Of a stretch of DNA of 64,000 bases, positions 1 through 8,523 are shown one piece after another (within the stretch, counting starts at the first letter, position 1; each line of letters starts with the position of its first letter). Source of the stretch: Niallia sp. NCCP-28. GTDB lineage: Bacteria > Bacillota > Bacilli > Bacillales > Cytobacillaceae. Made by a program: the position numbers and the translations under genes. The stretch spans positions 1 to 64,000 of the forward strand of contig NZ_BQYJ01000010.1 in assembly GCF_023168165.1 (NCBI RefSeq), read 5' to 3'. The notes beneath the pieces were generated by a model. That model was not told the DNA's origin. It saw only the letters and a list, made by a program, of their open reading frames with translations, and made no database searches.

Positions 1-18
1 ATCAAACTCTCCAATAAA
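1..18 (-). rRNA. 16S rRNA gene, 5' end only
   Basis: The reverse complement of the first bases reads TTTATTGGAGAGTTTGAT, the conserved 5' terminus of Bacillus 16S rRNA. The gene runs leftwards out of the window, so only about 18 nt are present. It lies downstream, in the direction of transcription, of the boxA leader and the tRNA cluster. Confidence 0.85.
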
Positions 19-110
19 GAGTAAGATTAGCTCATGCTAAACTCTAGCTTTTGTATTGCTTGTTGTTTCTTTTATAACAAAAATTATAAAACGATTATTG
101 TTGACGTTTT

Positions 111-133
111 GTTTGTTCAGTTTTCAAAGAGCA
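111..133 (-). promoter_or_regulatory. rrn leader boxA antitermination element
   Basis: Read on the minus strand, the segment is TGCTCTTTGAAAACTGAACA and following bases. This is the boxA-containing leader found before Bacillus 16S genes, which loads the Nus antitermination complex. It sits between tRNA-Gly and the 16S 5' end. Confidence 0.8.
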
Positions 134-144
134 ATTTTTTTAAT

Positions 145-218
145 TGGAGCGGGTGATGGGAATCGAACCCACGACATCAGCTTGGAAGGCTGAGGTTTTA
201 CCATTAAACTACACCCGC
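145..218 (-). tRNA. tRNA-Gly (TCC)
   Basis: Minus-strand cloverleaf of 74 nt including encoded CCA. The acceptor stem GCGGGTG pairs with CACCCGC, the T arm is GGGTTCGATTC, and the anticodon loop CTTCCAA gives TCC. It is the last tRNA of the cluster, closest to the 16S gene. Confidence 0.95.
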
Positions 219-235
219 ATATTTATTTTAAAAAC

Positions 236-312
236 TGGTCGGGAAGACAGGATTCGAACCTGCGACCCCTTGGTCCCAAACCAAGTGCTCTACCAAGCTG
301 AGCTACTTCCCG
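236..312 (-). tRNA. tRNA-Pro (TGG)
   Basis: Minus-strand cloverleaf of 77 nt with encoded CCA. The acceptor CGGGAAG pairs with CTTCCCG, and the anticodon loop TTTGGGA gives TGG. Confidence 0.95.
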
Positions 313-317
313 AAATA

Positions 318-394
<77 letters not shown>

Positions 395-460
395 ATATTT
401 ATTTATAGCAACTTTTCTATTATACTTCACACCTTGCCGATTGTCAATACTTTTTTTAGA

Positions 461-544
<84 letters not shown>

Positions 545-598
545 ACTATAAAGAGTTTATCTCGTTGTATAATATTAATATTTTGTTTTAAATAACAA

Positions 599-680
599 TG
601 CGGGTGAAGGGAGTCGAACCCCCACGCCTTGCGGCGCTAGATCCTAAGTCTAGTGCGTCTGCCAATTCCGCCACACCCGC
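599..680 (-). tRNA. tRNA-Leu (TAG)
   Basis: Minus-strand class II tRNA of 82 nt with a long variable arm. The acceptor GCGGGTG is paired and the anticodon loop CTTAGGA gives TAG. CCA is not encoded. Confidence 0.94.
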
Positions 681-696
681 ATATTTTTTATTCAAA

Positions 697-772
697 TGGT
701 GAGCCATGGAGGATTCGAACCTCCGACCCTCTGATTAAAAGTCAGATGCTCTACCGACTGAGCTAATGGCTC
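697..772 (-). tRNA. tRNA-Lys (TTT)
   Basis: Minus-strand cloverleaf of 76 nt with encoded CCA. The acceptor GAGCCAT pairs with ATGGCTC, and the anticodon loop CTTTTAA gives TTT. Confidence 0.95.
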
Positions 773-776
773 ATAC

Positions 777-851
777 TGGCTGGGCTAGCTGGATTCGAAC
801 CAACGAGTGACGGAGTCAAAGTCCGTTGCCTTACCGCTTGGCTATAGCCCA
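777..851 (-). tRNA. tRNA-Gln (TTG)
   Basis: Minus-strand cloverleaf of 75 nt with encoded CCA. The acceptor TGGGCTA pairs with TAGCCCA, and the anticodon loop CTTTGAC gives TTG. Confidence 0.95.
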
Positions 852-857
852 ATATAA

Positions 858-933
858 TGGCGGTCCCGACGGGAATCGAACCCGCGATCTCCTGCGTGAC
901 AGGCAGGCATGTTAACCGCTACACCACGGGACC
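858..933 (-). tRNA. tRNA-Asp (GTC)
   Basis: Minus-strand cloverleaf of 76 nt with encoded CCA. The acceptor GGTCCCG is paired and the anticodon loop CTGTCAC gives GTC. Confidence 0.95.
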
Positions 934-972
934 TTTATAAAACCTTTTATAAAAAACACAATATAAATTATA

Positions 973-1044
973 TGACCCGTACGGGATTCGAACCCGTGTT
1001 ACCGCCGTGAAAGGGCGGTGTCTTAACCGCTTGACCAACGGGCC
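973..1044 (-). tRNA. tRNA-Glu (TTC)
   Basis: Minus-strand cloverleaf of 72 nt. The acceptor GGCCCGT pairs with ACGGGTC through a G-T pair, and the anticodon loop CTTTCAC gives TTC. CCA is not encoded, so CCA addition would be needed. Confidence 0.94.
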
Positions 1045-1076
1045 ATGTTTTTTATTATTAGTTACAAACCAACTTC

Positions 1077-1167
1077 TGGCGGAGAAGGAGGGATTTGAAC
1101 CCTCGCGCCGCTTACGCGACCTACACCCTTAGCAGGGGCGCCTCTTCAGCCTCTTGAGTACTTCCCC
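1077..1167 (-). tRNA. tRNA-Ser (GCT)
   Basis: Minus-strand class II tRNA of 91 nt with a long variable arm and encoded CCA. The acceptor GGGGAAG is paired and the anticodon loop CTGCTAA gives GCT. Confidence 0.95.
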
Positions 1168-1171
1168 ATAA

Positions 1172-1246
1172 TGGCTCCGCAGGTAGGACTCGAACCTACG
1201 ACCGTTCGGTTAACAGCCGAATGCTCTACCACTGAGCTACTGCGGA
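1172..1246 (-). tRNA. tRNA-Asn (GTT)
   Basis: Minus-strand cloverleaf of 75 nt with encoded CCA. The acceptor TCCGCAG is paired and the anticodon loop CTGTTAA gives GTT. It is the first tRNA of the cluster, about 55 nt after the predicted transcription start. Confidence 0.95.
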
Positions 1247-1506
1247 ATAATAGAAGTTGTCCATCGAACATTCAAAGCATTTTATCTACTTGTTTTGTCG
1301 ACTCTTATTATTATAGGCACCTATAAACAAAAAGTCAACACACTTCCAAAAAAAATTTCACTAACTTATTAGAATCTACTTTTCTTCATTATTAAACAAA
1401 CAGGAAACACTCTTCATCTGCATAAAAGAAGAAAATGAAGCATTTATTTATATAAAGATGAATAATAATTTCAGTTTTCCCACCATATCTTCCAATAAAC
1501 CGTAAA
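1247..1506. other. Intergenic region between tRNA cluster and ydcK
   Basis: Apart from the tRNA promoter, no gene or convincing hairpin was seen here. The stretch is AT-rich and separates the stable-RNA operon from the end of ydcK. Confidence 0.5.
1310..1338 (-). promoter_or_regulatory. sigma-A promoter of the tRNA cluster
   Basis: Read on the minus strand: -35 TTGACT at 1338-1333, a 17-nt spacer, and -10 TATAAT at 1315-1310. It is the best promoter seen before tRNA-Asn and is near consensus, as expected for a stable-RNA operon. Confidence 0.88.
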
Positions 1507-1974
1507 TCAAATCATCTTTATATCATATAAACTCAACTTCCCTCTACATTTGCCGCAAATATACTTTTCTGTATTAACTCTTTTTCGCCTATAAAAAAGC
1601 TGGGAGCATGTCTGACATTTATAGATGATTATTTTAGTTGTTTTGGACAGTTGCTTTTGTGGTAAATGAGAACAAAAACGAGGAGCACCTACCTTTTCCA
1701 GCAATTGTTTAAAATCCTTATCACGATGCTGATATCCCATCTTTCTCAAATGAAGATGATAATGGCATAACTCGTGTTTAATAATGCCAATCAGCTCATC
1801 GATACCAAACTCATCCAAATACTTTTTATTTATTTCTATATTATGGCTCTTTAATAGATATCTTCCACCAGTCGTTCTCAACCTCGAATTAAACATTGCA
1901 CGATGTAAAAACTCTACCCCAAAATGCTCCCTGGAAATATCCTCGACAAGCAGTTGCAGCTCTTTATCTGTCAT
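1507..1974 (-). CDS. ydcK: SprT-like zinc metalloprotein YdcK
   Basis: A 155-residue protein of the SprT-like family, whose best-known member, SPRTN, cleaves DNA-protein crosslinks; the role of the bacterial proteins is not settled. The HELCH motif in [12 protein letters not shown] fits an HExxH zinc site, and the C-terminus has a four-cysteine zinc ribbon (CQTC ... CGKC). The reading frame is open 12 codons further upstream, but GGAGGAG lies just before the internal ATG at 1974 (MTDKELQ), which is chosen as the start. The position between the trn cluster and cmpA/tex matches ydcK of B. subtilis. The family call is firm; the function is inferred. Confidence 0.88.
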   Translation of the reverse strand: MTDKELQLLVEDISREHFGVEFLHRAMFNSRLRTTGGRYLLKSHNIEINKKYLDEFGIDELIGIIKHELCHYHLHLRKMGYQHRDKDFKQLLEKVGAPRFCSHLPQKQLSKTTKIIIYKCQTCSQLFYRRKRVNTEKYICGKCRGKLSLYDIKMI

Positions 1975-2040
1975 ACTTCTCCTCCTCAACAAGACAAACC
2001 ATACCAGCATATATTAATATTAAATTATTCTTCAGCTTAT

Positions 2041-2592
2041 CTTGCTCAACCTCAATATAATACATTTTATAAAAACAGCTTTATGAATGAAGCTATTGCA
2101 AACAGCAACTGACCACTAAGATTTTTTATAGAAAGACCATTTTCACTTCCCTTATAACTGTCAATCAAACAACGATAATCCTTTATTATTTATACATGAA
2201 TAAAAACACACTACTTTTTTATCTGCCAATTAATAAATCCGCCGCTTATTCTTCAATAAATCATTTTATACCATCCTAAAAGTAGCGTCGTCTATTTTCA
2301 CTTGGCTTCATTCATAATTTTTGCCTATCTATTCATTTTTTTAGCCTTAAACAAATAGCACATTAAAAAAACTAACTATCAGGGCAGATTTCTTTGTCCC
2401 CCTAACAGTTAGTTAAAATCTAACCTTTAGTAGCTAATTTTCTCTCTTCACCTTAAAAAGTTGATCTATCTGCCATGGATAGAAATAAACCCTAAAATAA
2501 AATAATCCAATTAAAAATCAACTATAAAATCAGTTGCTTATCTAACTGTAATTCCCTTTAGCAAATTTACTCTTTATAAAGGAGGATGACTA
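2041..2592. other. AT-rich intergenic region between ydcK and cmpA
   Basis: This gap of about 550 bp lies between divergent genes. No ORF with a credible ribosome site was found before cmpA. It contains the imperfect inverted repeat listed at 2370-2414 and presumably the promoters of both flanking genes, which could not be assigned. Confidence 0.5.
2370..2414. repeat. Imperfect inverted repeat (AACTAACT family)
   Basis: AACTAACT at 2370-2377 pairs with AGTTAGTT at 2407-2414, with further partial pairing inside (AGGG with CCCCCT). The arm GTTAGTTAAA recurs at 37214-37223, and a related arm is found at 2869-2885. It may be a dispersed intergenic hairpin or a weak terminator. Confidence 0.55.
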
Positions 2593-2706
2593 ATGCCTAG
2601 TTGGTTGCAAAATCAAATTAAAAGAGCTTTCTACGAAAAAGACAGATACCAAATAAAGATACTGAATCAATGTTGGTACTATTATAGAAATAAACACTCC
2701 TCTTAA
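2593..2706 (+). CDS. cmpA: Cortex morphogenetic protein CmpA
   Basis: A 37-residue protein (MPSWLQNQIKRAF ... NQCWYYYRNKHSS), easily missed because of its size. Its length and sequence pattern (PxWL, KAF/RAF, EKDxYQIK, LNQCWYxYRxKH) match CmpA. In B. subtilis, CmpA is a mother-cell protein that delays spore cortex assembly and acts with ClpXP on defective SpoIVA coats. AAAGGAGGATGACTA precedes the ATG, a strong ribosome site. It is the only plus-strand gene in the first 14 kb and faces tex convergently. Recognition is from memory of the family. Confidence 0.88.
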   Translation: MPSWLQNQIKRAFYEKDRYQIKILNQCWYYYRNKHSS

Positions 2707-2843
2707 ATAATCTCGAATATTGTTTATGGATAAAAAGTAACAAGTGATCGTTGTCTTCTACAATACCACGTATTAAAGGGCTTTTGACACTCCAATCAAG
2801 TCTCTAAGGAAAACAAAATCTAGGCGCCCGAAAAGCATGATTG

Positions 2844-2885
2844 GTTCAACCAACAATCAGTAGGGGATCTGATTGTTGGTTGAAC
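2844..2885. repeat. 17-bp perfect inverted repeat between cmpA and tex
   Basis: The arms are GTTCAACCAACAATCAG (2844-2860) and its exact complement (2869-2885), with an 8-nt loop. It lies between convergent cmpA and tex and may end transcription, although neither strand shows a long T run after it. The arm CTGATTGTTGGTT resembles sequences at 2370-2414 and 37208-37222. Confidence 0.7.
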
Positions 2886-2914
2886 TTTACTGGAGACAAC
2901 TTTAACTTTCTCAA

Positions 2915-5098
2915 TTACAATTGTTCACTAGGCTGAAGCATAGTAAGAGCCACTCTTCCTTTGTTGTGGTCGATTCCATCGACCCAGACAGTTACTACAT
3001 CTCCAACACTAACAATGTCTAAAGGGTGCTTCACAAATTTATTGCTTAACTTGGAAATATGAACGAGTCCGTCTTGTTTTACCCCAATATCAACAAAAGC
3101 GCCGAAATCAACAACATTACGAACTGTTCCTTGAAGCTCCATTCCTTTTTGTAAATCTTCTAGTTTAAGCACATCTTTTCTTAATAGTGGTGCTGGCACT
3201 TCATCACGAGGGTCCCTTGAAGGGCGAACTAGTGCATCTGCTATATCCTTCAGTGTCAATTCCCCTACAGCTAATTCGTTTGAAGCTGATTTTAAATCAA
3301 TAGCTGCAAGCGCCTCTTTTAATTCTCTTGTACCAATATCATTAGATGACAATCCCAATTTTTTTAATAGATTTTTCACTTCTTCATAATTTTCCGGATG
3401 AATTCCTGTTCTATCTAATGGCTCTTCACCATCGAGCACGCGCAGGAATCCTATTGCTTGTTCATACGTTTTTGCTCCAAGCCTTGGAATTTTCTTTAGC
3501 TGTTTGCGACTGATAAATTTCCCTTCTTCTTCCCTCTTTTTCACAATATTATTTGCAACTGCCTTAGATAATCCTGCTACATATTGCAAAAGAGATGAGG
3601 ATGCTGTATTAACGTTGACTCCAACTTTATTTACCGTTGTCTCCACTACAAAAGTCAGCGATTCTGATAATTTTTTTTGTGAAACATCATGCTGATATTG
3701 ACCTACGCCAACAGATTTTGGATCAATCTTCACCAATTCAGCCAACGGATCTTGAAGTCGTCTAGCAATAGAAACAGCACTTCTTTCTTCTACCTGGAAA
3801 TTCGGAAACTCTTCCCTTGCAACTTCAGAAGCAGAGTAAACACTTGCCCCAGCTTCATTTACAATCAAATAAAAAATCTCCCTATTTTGCTGTTTAATCA
3901 TATCCACTACGAATTGTTCTGTTTCTCTTGATGCAGTTCCATTGCCTACCGCAACCATTTCAATTTGATATTTTTGCAGCAGATTTTGAAAAATAATAGA
4001 CGCCTCTTTTGTTTTAGAGACGGGAGCATGAGGGTATATAACGCCTATCTCCAATACTTTTCCTATTTCATCTACAACCGCTAATTTACAGCCTGTCCGA
4101 TAAGCAGGGTCGACGCCTAAAACCATCTTTCCTTTTAATGGCGGCTGTAAAAGCAAGTTCCTTAAATTCTCTGAAAAAATATGAATAGCTTGTTCTTCCG
4201 CCTTTTCTGTTAATTCACTCCGAATTTCTCTTTCGATAGAAGGCTGTATTAATCGTTTATACCCATCTTCAATAGCTTCCTTAATAATTGCAGAGGAATG
4301 CTCATCCTCTTTAGATATCCATTTCTTTTCTAAATATTGTAAAATTGTATCATTAGGAACCTTAATCGCTATCTTTAAGATATCTTCCTTTTCTCCGCGA
4401 TTTAATGCTAACGTCCGATGTGGCACGATCTTATTTACTGGTTCATCATATTCGTAATACATTTCATATATATTTTTTTCATCTTTTTCTCTATCTTTCA
4501 CTTGTGAAGAAATGCTTCCTAAAGAAAATGTTTTATTGCGGATCCATTTTCTGCTTTCCGCGTCATCAGAAACACGTTCTGCTATAATATCTTTACTGCC
4601 ATTGATAACCTCTTCTACTGATAATACTTTCTTTTCTTCTGAAATATATTTTTCGGCTTCCTCTTTTATTGATAATATAACTTTGTTTTCTAGCAGCCAA
4701 TCAGCAAAAGGTTCCAATCCTTTTTCTTTTGCAATAGTAGCCTTTGTTCGTCTTTTCTGTTTATAAGGACGGTAAAGGTCTTCCACTTCTTGCAATTTAA
4801 TGGATTTTAAAATACTTTTATGTAAATCATCTGTTAATTTTCCTTGCTCTTCTATAAGCCTAATTACTTCTTCTTTTCTCTGCTCTAAACTTTGTATATA
4901 GTGATAACGATCCATAATTGCTTTTATTTGCACTTCATCTAAAGCACCAGTTTGCTCTTTACGGTAACGGGCAATAAACGGAACTGTATTTCCTTCATCT
5001 AATAATGAAATAACATTTTTTACCTGTTTTGCGTTAACAGCTAGTTCACTTGCAATAATAGTTAAATATTCTTGTTTTTTTTCTAATACTTTCTCCAT
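2915..5098 (-). CDS. tex: Tex family RNA-binding transcription accessory protein
   Basis: A protein of about 727 residues with the full Tex architecture: helical N-terminus, a YqgF/RNase H-like domain (VLGVDPAYRTGCKLAVVDE near residue 330), helix-hairpin-helix segments (VNVNTASSSLLQYVAGL, then RKQLKKIPRLGAKTYEQA), and a C-terminal S1 domain from about residue 650 (GMELQGTVRNVVDFGAFVDIG). Tex proteins bind nucleic acid and affect transcription; the B. subtilis counterpart is ydcI. An ATG 15 nt upstream (5113) lies directly against an AAAGG and so lacks spacing; the ATG at 5098 after GGGAAAAG is preferred, but the start is uncertain by five codons. It follows rsbX in the same direction. Confidence 0.93.
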   Translation of the reverse strand: MEKVLEKKQEYLTIIASELAVNAKQVKNVISLLDEGNTVPFIARYRKEQTGALDEVQIKAIMDRYHYIQSLEQRKEEVIRLIEEQGKLTDDLHKSILKSIKLQEVEDLYRPYKQKRRTKATIAKEKGLEPFADWLLENKVILSIKEEAEKYISEEKKVLSVEEVINGSKDIIAERVSDDAESRKWIRNKTFSLGSISSQVKDREKDEKNIYEMYYEYDEPVNKIVPHRTLALNRGEKEDILKIAIKVPNDTILQYLEKKWISKEDEHSSAIIKEAIEDGYKRLIQPSIEREIRSELTEKAEEQAIHIFSENLRNLLLQPPLKGKMVLGVDPAYRTGCKLAVVDEIGKVLEIGVIYPHAPVSKTKEASIIFQNLLQKYQIEMVAVGNGTASRETEQFVVDMIKQQNREIFYLIVNEAGASVYSASEVAREEFPNFQVEERSAVSIARRLQDPLAELVKIDPKSVGVGQYQHDVSQKKLSESLTFVVETTVNKVGVNVNTASSSLLQYVAGLSKAVANNIVKKREEEGKFISRKQLKKIPRLGAKTYEQAIGFLRVLDGEEPLDRTGIHPENYEEVKNLLKKLGLSSNDIGTRELKEALAAIDLKSASNELAVGELTLKDIADALVRPSRDPRDEVPAPLLRKDVLKLEDLQKGMELQGTVRNVVDFGAFVDIGVKQDGLVHISKLSNKFVKHPLDIVSVGDVVTVWVDGIDHNKGRVALTMLQPSEQL

Positions 5099-5248
5099 AG
5101 CAACTTTTCCCATCCTTTCATTATCTGTATTCTATTACATTACACTTCCACTTTAAATTTTTCCAATTTCTAACCAACTAAAATAATAAATCGCAAATTT
5201 CAGCTTTCCTCTTATTGTATCAAACTCCTACACTTTATTAATAAAGAC

Positions 5249-5283
5249 AAAAAGAAAAAGCTTACTTTTTTAGAGCAAGCTTC
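5249..5283 (-). terminator. Terminator of the sigB operon
   Basis: On the minus strand, AAGCTTGCT pairs with AGTAAGCTT and is followed by TTTTTCTTTTT. The hairpin overlaps the rsbX stop codon and ends the rsbRA-to-rsbX unit before tex. Confidence 0.7.
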
Positions 5284-5866
5284 CAAGAATAAAGGTAGAA
5301 TCATCATCATTATTTTTATATTTCGTTATAATAATATCAGCAATTGTTTCAATGGGAATATAACCTTTAAGCAACGCCTTTATCCCCTGTATGTTAAATC
5401 CATCAGAAAAAACAAGGAATTTTGAGTTCGCTTCATATGTAAAACATTGAGTATGATAATTTTGAGGTCTGCCTGACAAATAACCAGTAACCGGTAATGG
5501 ATACGTTAATTTGCCAGTAGGAGAATATAAAAAGAATCGAATATTGCCTACGCTGCTATATATAATGTTCTTGGATTCATAATGTACTTTAAAAACACAA
5601 ACAGCCGCGCCTCTTTTTTTTATTAAAACTTTATTGCAAAGCTCCATCAATTCCTCTACTGGGGCATGATGAAACTCCTCAATAACATTAATCACAGCAA
5701 CTGATGCTTCATTAGCAAACTCACCACTTCCAAGCCCATCTGCTAATACACAAATAAAATATTGATCGGTTGATGTGAAGAAATAACTATCTCCGCAAAG
5801 CAATTTCCCTTTTTTTATCGTTTGATGTGCAAGTACGTGGACGTTATTGTTTATTAGGGTTGTCAT
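5270..5866 (-). CDS. rsbX: RsbX, PP2C-type phosphatase of RsbS/RsbR
   Basis: A 198-residue phosphatase that dephosphorylates RsbS and RsbR and so resets the stressosome after environmental stress. It is short for the PP2C family, as RsbX is, and keeps the metal-binding motif VLADGLGSGEFANEAS plus a late SDGFN segment. It is the last gene of the operon; its start overlaps the sigB stop by 4 nt, suggesting translational coupling. It should be induced with sigB from the internal sigma-B promoter and acts as a negative feedback element. Confidence 0.93.
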   Translation of the reverse strand: MTTLINNNVHVLAHQTIKKGKLLCGDSYFFTSTDQYFICVLADGLGSGEFANEASVAVINVIEEFHHAPVEELMELCNKVLIKKRGAAVCVFKVHYESKNIIYSSVGNIRFFLYSPTGKLTYPLPVTGYLSGRPQNYHTQCFTYEANSKFLVFSDGFNIQGIKALLKGYIPIETIADIIITKYKNNDDDSTFILGSLL

Positions 5867-6660
5867 AAAATAATCTCCGAATTATTGGTTTCCGCATGTA
5901 TAGCTTCTTGCAGTTTTTTTATAGCTCTTCGCTGCAGCCGCGAAACATGCATTTGTGAGATGCCTAACTTATCTCCAGCGTCTTTTTGGCTCATATTATC
6001 TAGATAAGTATATTGAATAATACTTCTTTCTCTTTCTGTCAATACATGGAGAACCTTCTCTAAAACTAGCTTTTGATTAACTCGTTCAAAGCCTTTATCC
6101 ACATCTCCTACAATATCTAAAAGCGTCACTGTTCCGCCTTCTGAATCTGCTTCAATAGAATGATCTACTGACAGCGCTTGATAGCTTTTCCCCATTTCCA
6201 TTGCTTCAAGCACTTCTTCCTCTGAGACATCGATATAATCGGCAATTTCATCTACACGAGGAGAGCGCTGCAATTCAGTTGTTAGCTCTTCTACCGTTTT
6301 CTTGATTTTGGGGCCTAACTCTTTAATTCTTCTTGGAACATGCACACTCCATGTCTTATCACGCAAAAAACGTTTAATTTCTCCTATTATCGTTGGTACC
6401 GCAAAAGCCTCAAAGCTTTTTCCAAAGTTTTCGTCATATCGCCGTATCGCTCCCAATAACCCAATAACCCCTACCTGGCTAATATCTTCATGAAACATTC
6501 TTCCTTTAGAGTATTTTCGAGCAAGCGTTTCTACTAAATAACGATAATTTCTGACTAGTTTATCTTGCGCTTCTTCATCTTGGTTTAATTGATACGCTTT
6601 AATTAACTCATGAACTTCTTCTTTTGTTAATTGGTGCTTAGGTTGAGATTGTTTCTGCAT
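5863..6660 (-). CDS. sigB: General stress sigma factor SigB
   Basis: RNA polymerase sigma factor for the general stress regulon, 265 residues. Region 2 carries FHEDISQVGVIGLLGAIRRY and TIIGEIKRFLRDKTWSVHVP, almost invariant in SigB. Region 4 has the helix-turn-helix SQKDAGDKLGISQMHVSRLQ. The frame extends upstream to 6684, but GGTGGAGAGGG lies just before the ATG at 6660 (MQKQSQ), which is chosen. This makes a 23-nt overlap with rsbW, the anti-sigma gene, as expected for coupled synthesis of sigma and its inhibitor. Confidence 0.96.
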   Translation of the reverse strand: MQKQSQPKHQLTKEEVHELIKAYQLNQDEEAQDKLVRNYRYLVETLARKYSKGRMFHEDISQVGVIGLLGAIRRYDENFGKSFEAFAVPTIIGEIKRFLRDKTWSVHVPRRIKELGPKIKKTVEELTTELQRSPRVDEIADYIDVSEEEVLEAMEMGKSYQALSVDHSIEADSEGGTVTLLDIVGDVDKGFERVNQKLVLEKVLHVLTERERSIIQYTYLDNMSQKDAGDKLGISQMHVSRLQRRAIKKLQEAIHAETNNSEIIL

Positions 6661-7111
6661 CCCTCTCCACCCGCTCTCCTTCAAGGTATTTCGTCATAGA
6701 GACAGTTACACCGTCATTATGATAAATTTTAACCTCATCCATTAATGTTTCAATTAAATATAAACCTAATCCTCCCTCACGAAGGAACTCAATAGACTCA
6801 TCCTGTTCATATGGACCTAACTCTTTAATAGTAGAATGAAAATCGAAGCTTTTGCCATTATCTGATACCATTACTTCTAATCGATCACTAAATAATCGAA
6901 AACCAATCAAGACTTCTCCAGCTTCGCGATTTTTATAAGCATGTTGCACTGCATTAGTACATGCCTCACTTGTAGCTATTTTCAAATCTTCAATTTCATC
7001 ATAGCTAAAGCCCATTCGGCTAGCAATTCCAGATAAAGTCAAACGAATTATGCCTACATATTCTGGTTTAGAGGGAATCTTCATTTCGATGTATTCAAAA
7101 TGCTGGCTCAT
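6638..7111 (-). CDS. rsbW: RsbW, anti-sigma-B factor and kinase
   Basis: A 157-residue serine kinase of the HATPase_c (GHKL) fold. It holds SigB inactive and phosphorylates RsbV. The N box (ATSEACTNAVQHAYKN), the G1 box (VSDNGKSFDF) and the GLGLYLIETLMDEV segment are all visible. Its start shares TAATG with the rsbV stop, and its end overlaps sigB. It is the central switch: free RsbV displaces SigB from it. Confidence 0.96.
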   Translation of the reverse strand: MSQHFEYIEMKIPSKPEYVGIIRLTLSGIASRMGFSYDEIEDLKIATSEACTNAVQHAYKNREAGEVLIGFRLFSDRLEVMVSDNGKSFDFHSTIKELGPYEQDESIEFLREGGLGLYLIETLMDEVKIYHNDGVTVSMTKYLEGERVERDAETIST

Positions 7112-7440
7112 TAAATTCCACCTTCTATCTTACTAGTAATATCAATAATGTCTGCTAATCCCGTAATTTCAAAAAGCCTTTTTAAGCGCTCAGATAAATT
7201 GATCAACTTTAATTCTCCATTATTAGCACGGATATTCTTAAAAACTCCAACAAATACACCTAAACCAGTACTGTCCATATAGTTTACATCTGATAAGTCT
7301 ACAACCATCTTAATGCCTTGCTTTTCAGAATAACTATAAATCCTTTCTCTTAGCTTTGGAGCAGTATATGCATCTATTTCCCCACATACCTTTACTTCTA
7401 CATTTAAATCTTGTTCTTTGACATCTATTATTATATTCAT
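7111..7440 (-). CDS. rsbV: RsbV, anti-anti-sigma factor
   Basis: A 109-residue STAS-domain protein that binds RsbW when unphosphorylated and frees SigB. The phosphorylation segment VNYMDSTGLGVFVG is intact, with its serine after MD. An upstream ATG at 7482 gives a 14-residue extension, but AAAGGTGGG precedes the ATG at 7440 (MNIIIDV), and the resulting 109 residues equal the length of B. subtilis RsbV. The sigma-B promoter at 7482-7507 lies just upstream and even covers the alternative start, which supports 7440. Confidence 0.95.
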   Translation of the reverse strand: MNIIIDVKEQDLNVEVKVCGEIDAYTAPKLRERIYSYSEKQGIKMVVDLSDVNYMDSTGLGVFVGVFKNIRANNGELKLINLSERLKRLFEITGLADIIDITSKIEGGI

Positions 7441-7481
7441 ACACGTCCCACCTTTCCCCTTCTTACGTACGTCTATGTTCA

Positions 7482-7507
7482 ATACCCACTATGTACACTT
7501 ATTAAAC
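7482..7507 (-). promoter_or_regulatory. Sigma-B promoter for rsbV-rsbW-sigB-rsbX
   Basis: On the minus strand, GTTTAA (7507-7502), 14 nt, then GGGTAT (7487-7482), a textbook sigma-B promoter. The GTTTAA element contains the last codon and stop of rsbU. It gives positive autoregulation of the downstream half of the operon. Confidence 0.92.
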
Positions 7508-8512
7508 CTCTCTTTTAAAAATAATTAATGTAAAGTCATCTCGAAGCTGAAAATCTTGAACCTTTTCTAATTCTTTATAAACATTTTGCACAATTTCTTG
7601 AGCATTTAAATGCATATGTTTTTTTATGTAGTCAATTAACTTCTCTTTTTCTATAAATCCATCTTCTGTTCTGCATTCTGTCACACCATCAGACATGAGA
7701 ATAATCATATCTCCAGCATTTATATGCTGTATGACTTGTTCATATTTTGTTTTTTGATCCACACCCAGTAACAGACCTTTTGCAACCAGCTCACTAAATT
7801 CTCCAGATGCCGCATCATAAAACAAGCCAGGCTCATGTCCTGCAGAAGAATAATGAAATGTATGGGACTGAATATCATACACTCCATAAAACATGGTGAT
7901 AAACATGCTTGGATCTACATTTTGTTCCACCACACGATTTAAGTTTTCCAATACATTACTTGGGAACTTCCTATTTTCTGGAAGACTATCCATTGCATAC
8001 TTTATCATAGACATGCACAAGGCAGCTGGAATACCTTTTCCAATTACATCAGCTATTGCAATACTAACTGTTTGAGATCCATCCTGAACAAAATGAAAAT
8101 AATCTCCATTCATCATTTTTGCTGGAACACTTATTGCACCAATATCCAGTTCTTTCACATCAGGGATTTCTGTGCTTAAAAGAGTTTGCTGCACATTTGC
8201 AGCAATTTCCATTTCACTTCTTAATTCTTGCTGTACATGGCGCAAACTCTGATGCTCCCGGTAAGCCAGTCCATAGCCAATCATTACCTCCAATAAAATG
8301 TCGAAAGATTTTATAACATATTCTGGGATATCTGGATATAAATCTACCATTAAGTTTTTATGTAAACTGATAATATCTTCTGGTGACACTTTATGCTCAA
8401 TTGACTTCCTGCTAAACTTCTGCCCCTGATACAGAGCCTGTTCAGATTCATCCTTGATATAACTCACTAGAAGATCCCGATACTTAGAATCCATCATTTC
8501 TCGGAAATCCAT
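7502..8512 (-). CDS. rsbU: RsbU, RsbV-P phosphatase
   Basis: A 336-residue PP2C-type phosphatase that dephosphorylates RsbV when activated by RsbT. The first ~110 residues form the helical RsbT-binding domain. After a linker (EMEIAANVQQTLLS) comes the SpoIIE-like catalytic domain with metal-site aspartates in NGDYFHFV, IADVIGKGIPAAL and LMSDGVTE and the SSAGHEPG motif. It is the output of the environmental stress branch. Its stop codon lies within the sigma-B promoter of rsbV. Confidence 0.95.
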   Translation of the reverse strand: MDFREMMDSKYRDLLVSYIKDESEQALYQGQKFSRKSIEHKVSPEDIISLHKNLMVDLYPDIPEYVIKSFDILLEVMIGYGLAYREHQSLRHVQQELRSEMEIAANVQQTLLSTEIPDVKELDIGAISVPAKMMNGDYFHFVQDGSQTVSIAIADVIGKGIPAALCMSMIKYAMDSLPENRKFPSNVLENLNRVVEQNVDPSMFITMFYGVYDIQSHTFHYSSAGHEPGLFYDAASGEFSELVAKGLLLGVDQKTKYEQVIQHINAGDMIILMSDGVTECRTEDGFIEKEKLIDYIKKHMHLNAQEIVQNVYKELEKVQDFQLRDDFTLIIFKREV

Positions 8513-8523
8513 TTATCTCCCCC

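Noticed and set aside
60-110. Possible extra rrn promoter (GTCAAC ... TATAAT) between boxA and 16S
   Set aside because: The spacer is about 11 nt and the elements lie after boxA, so it is not a credible sigma-A promoter.
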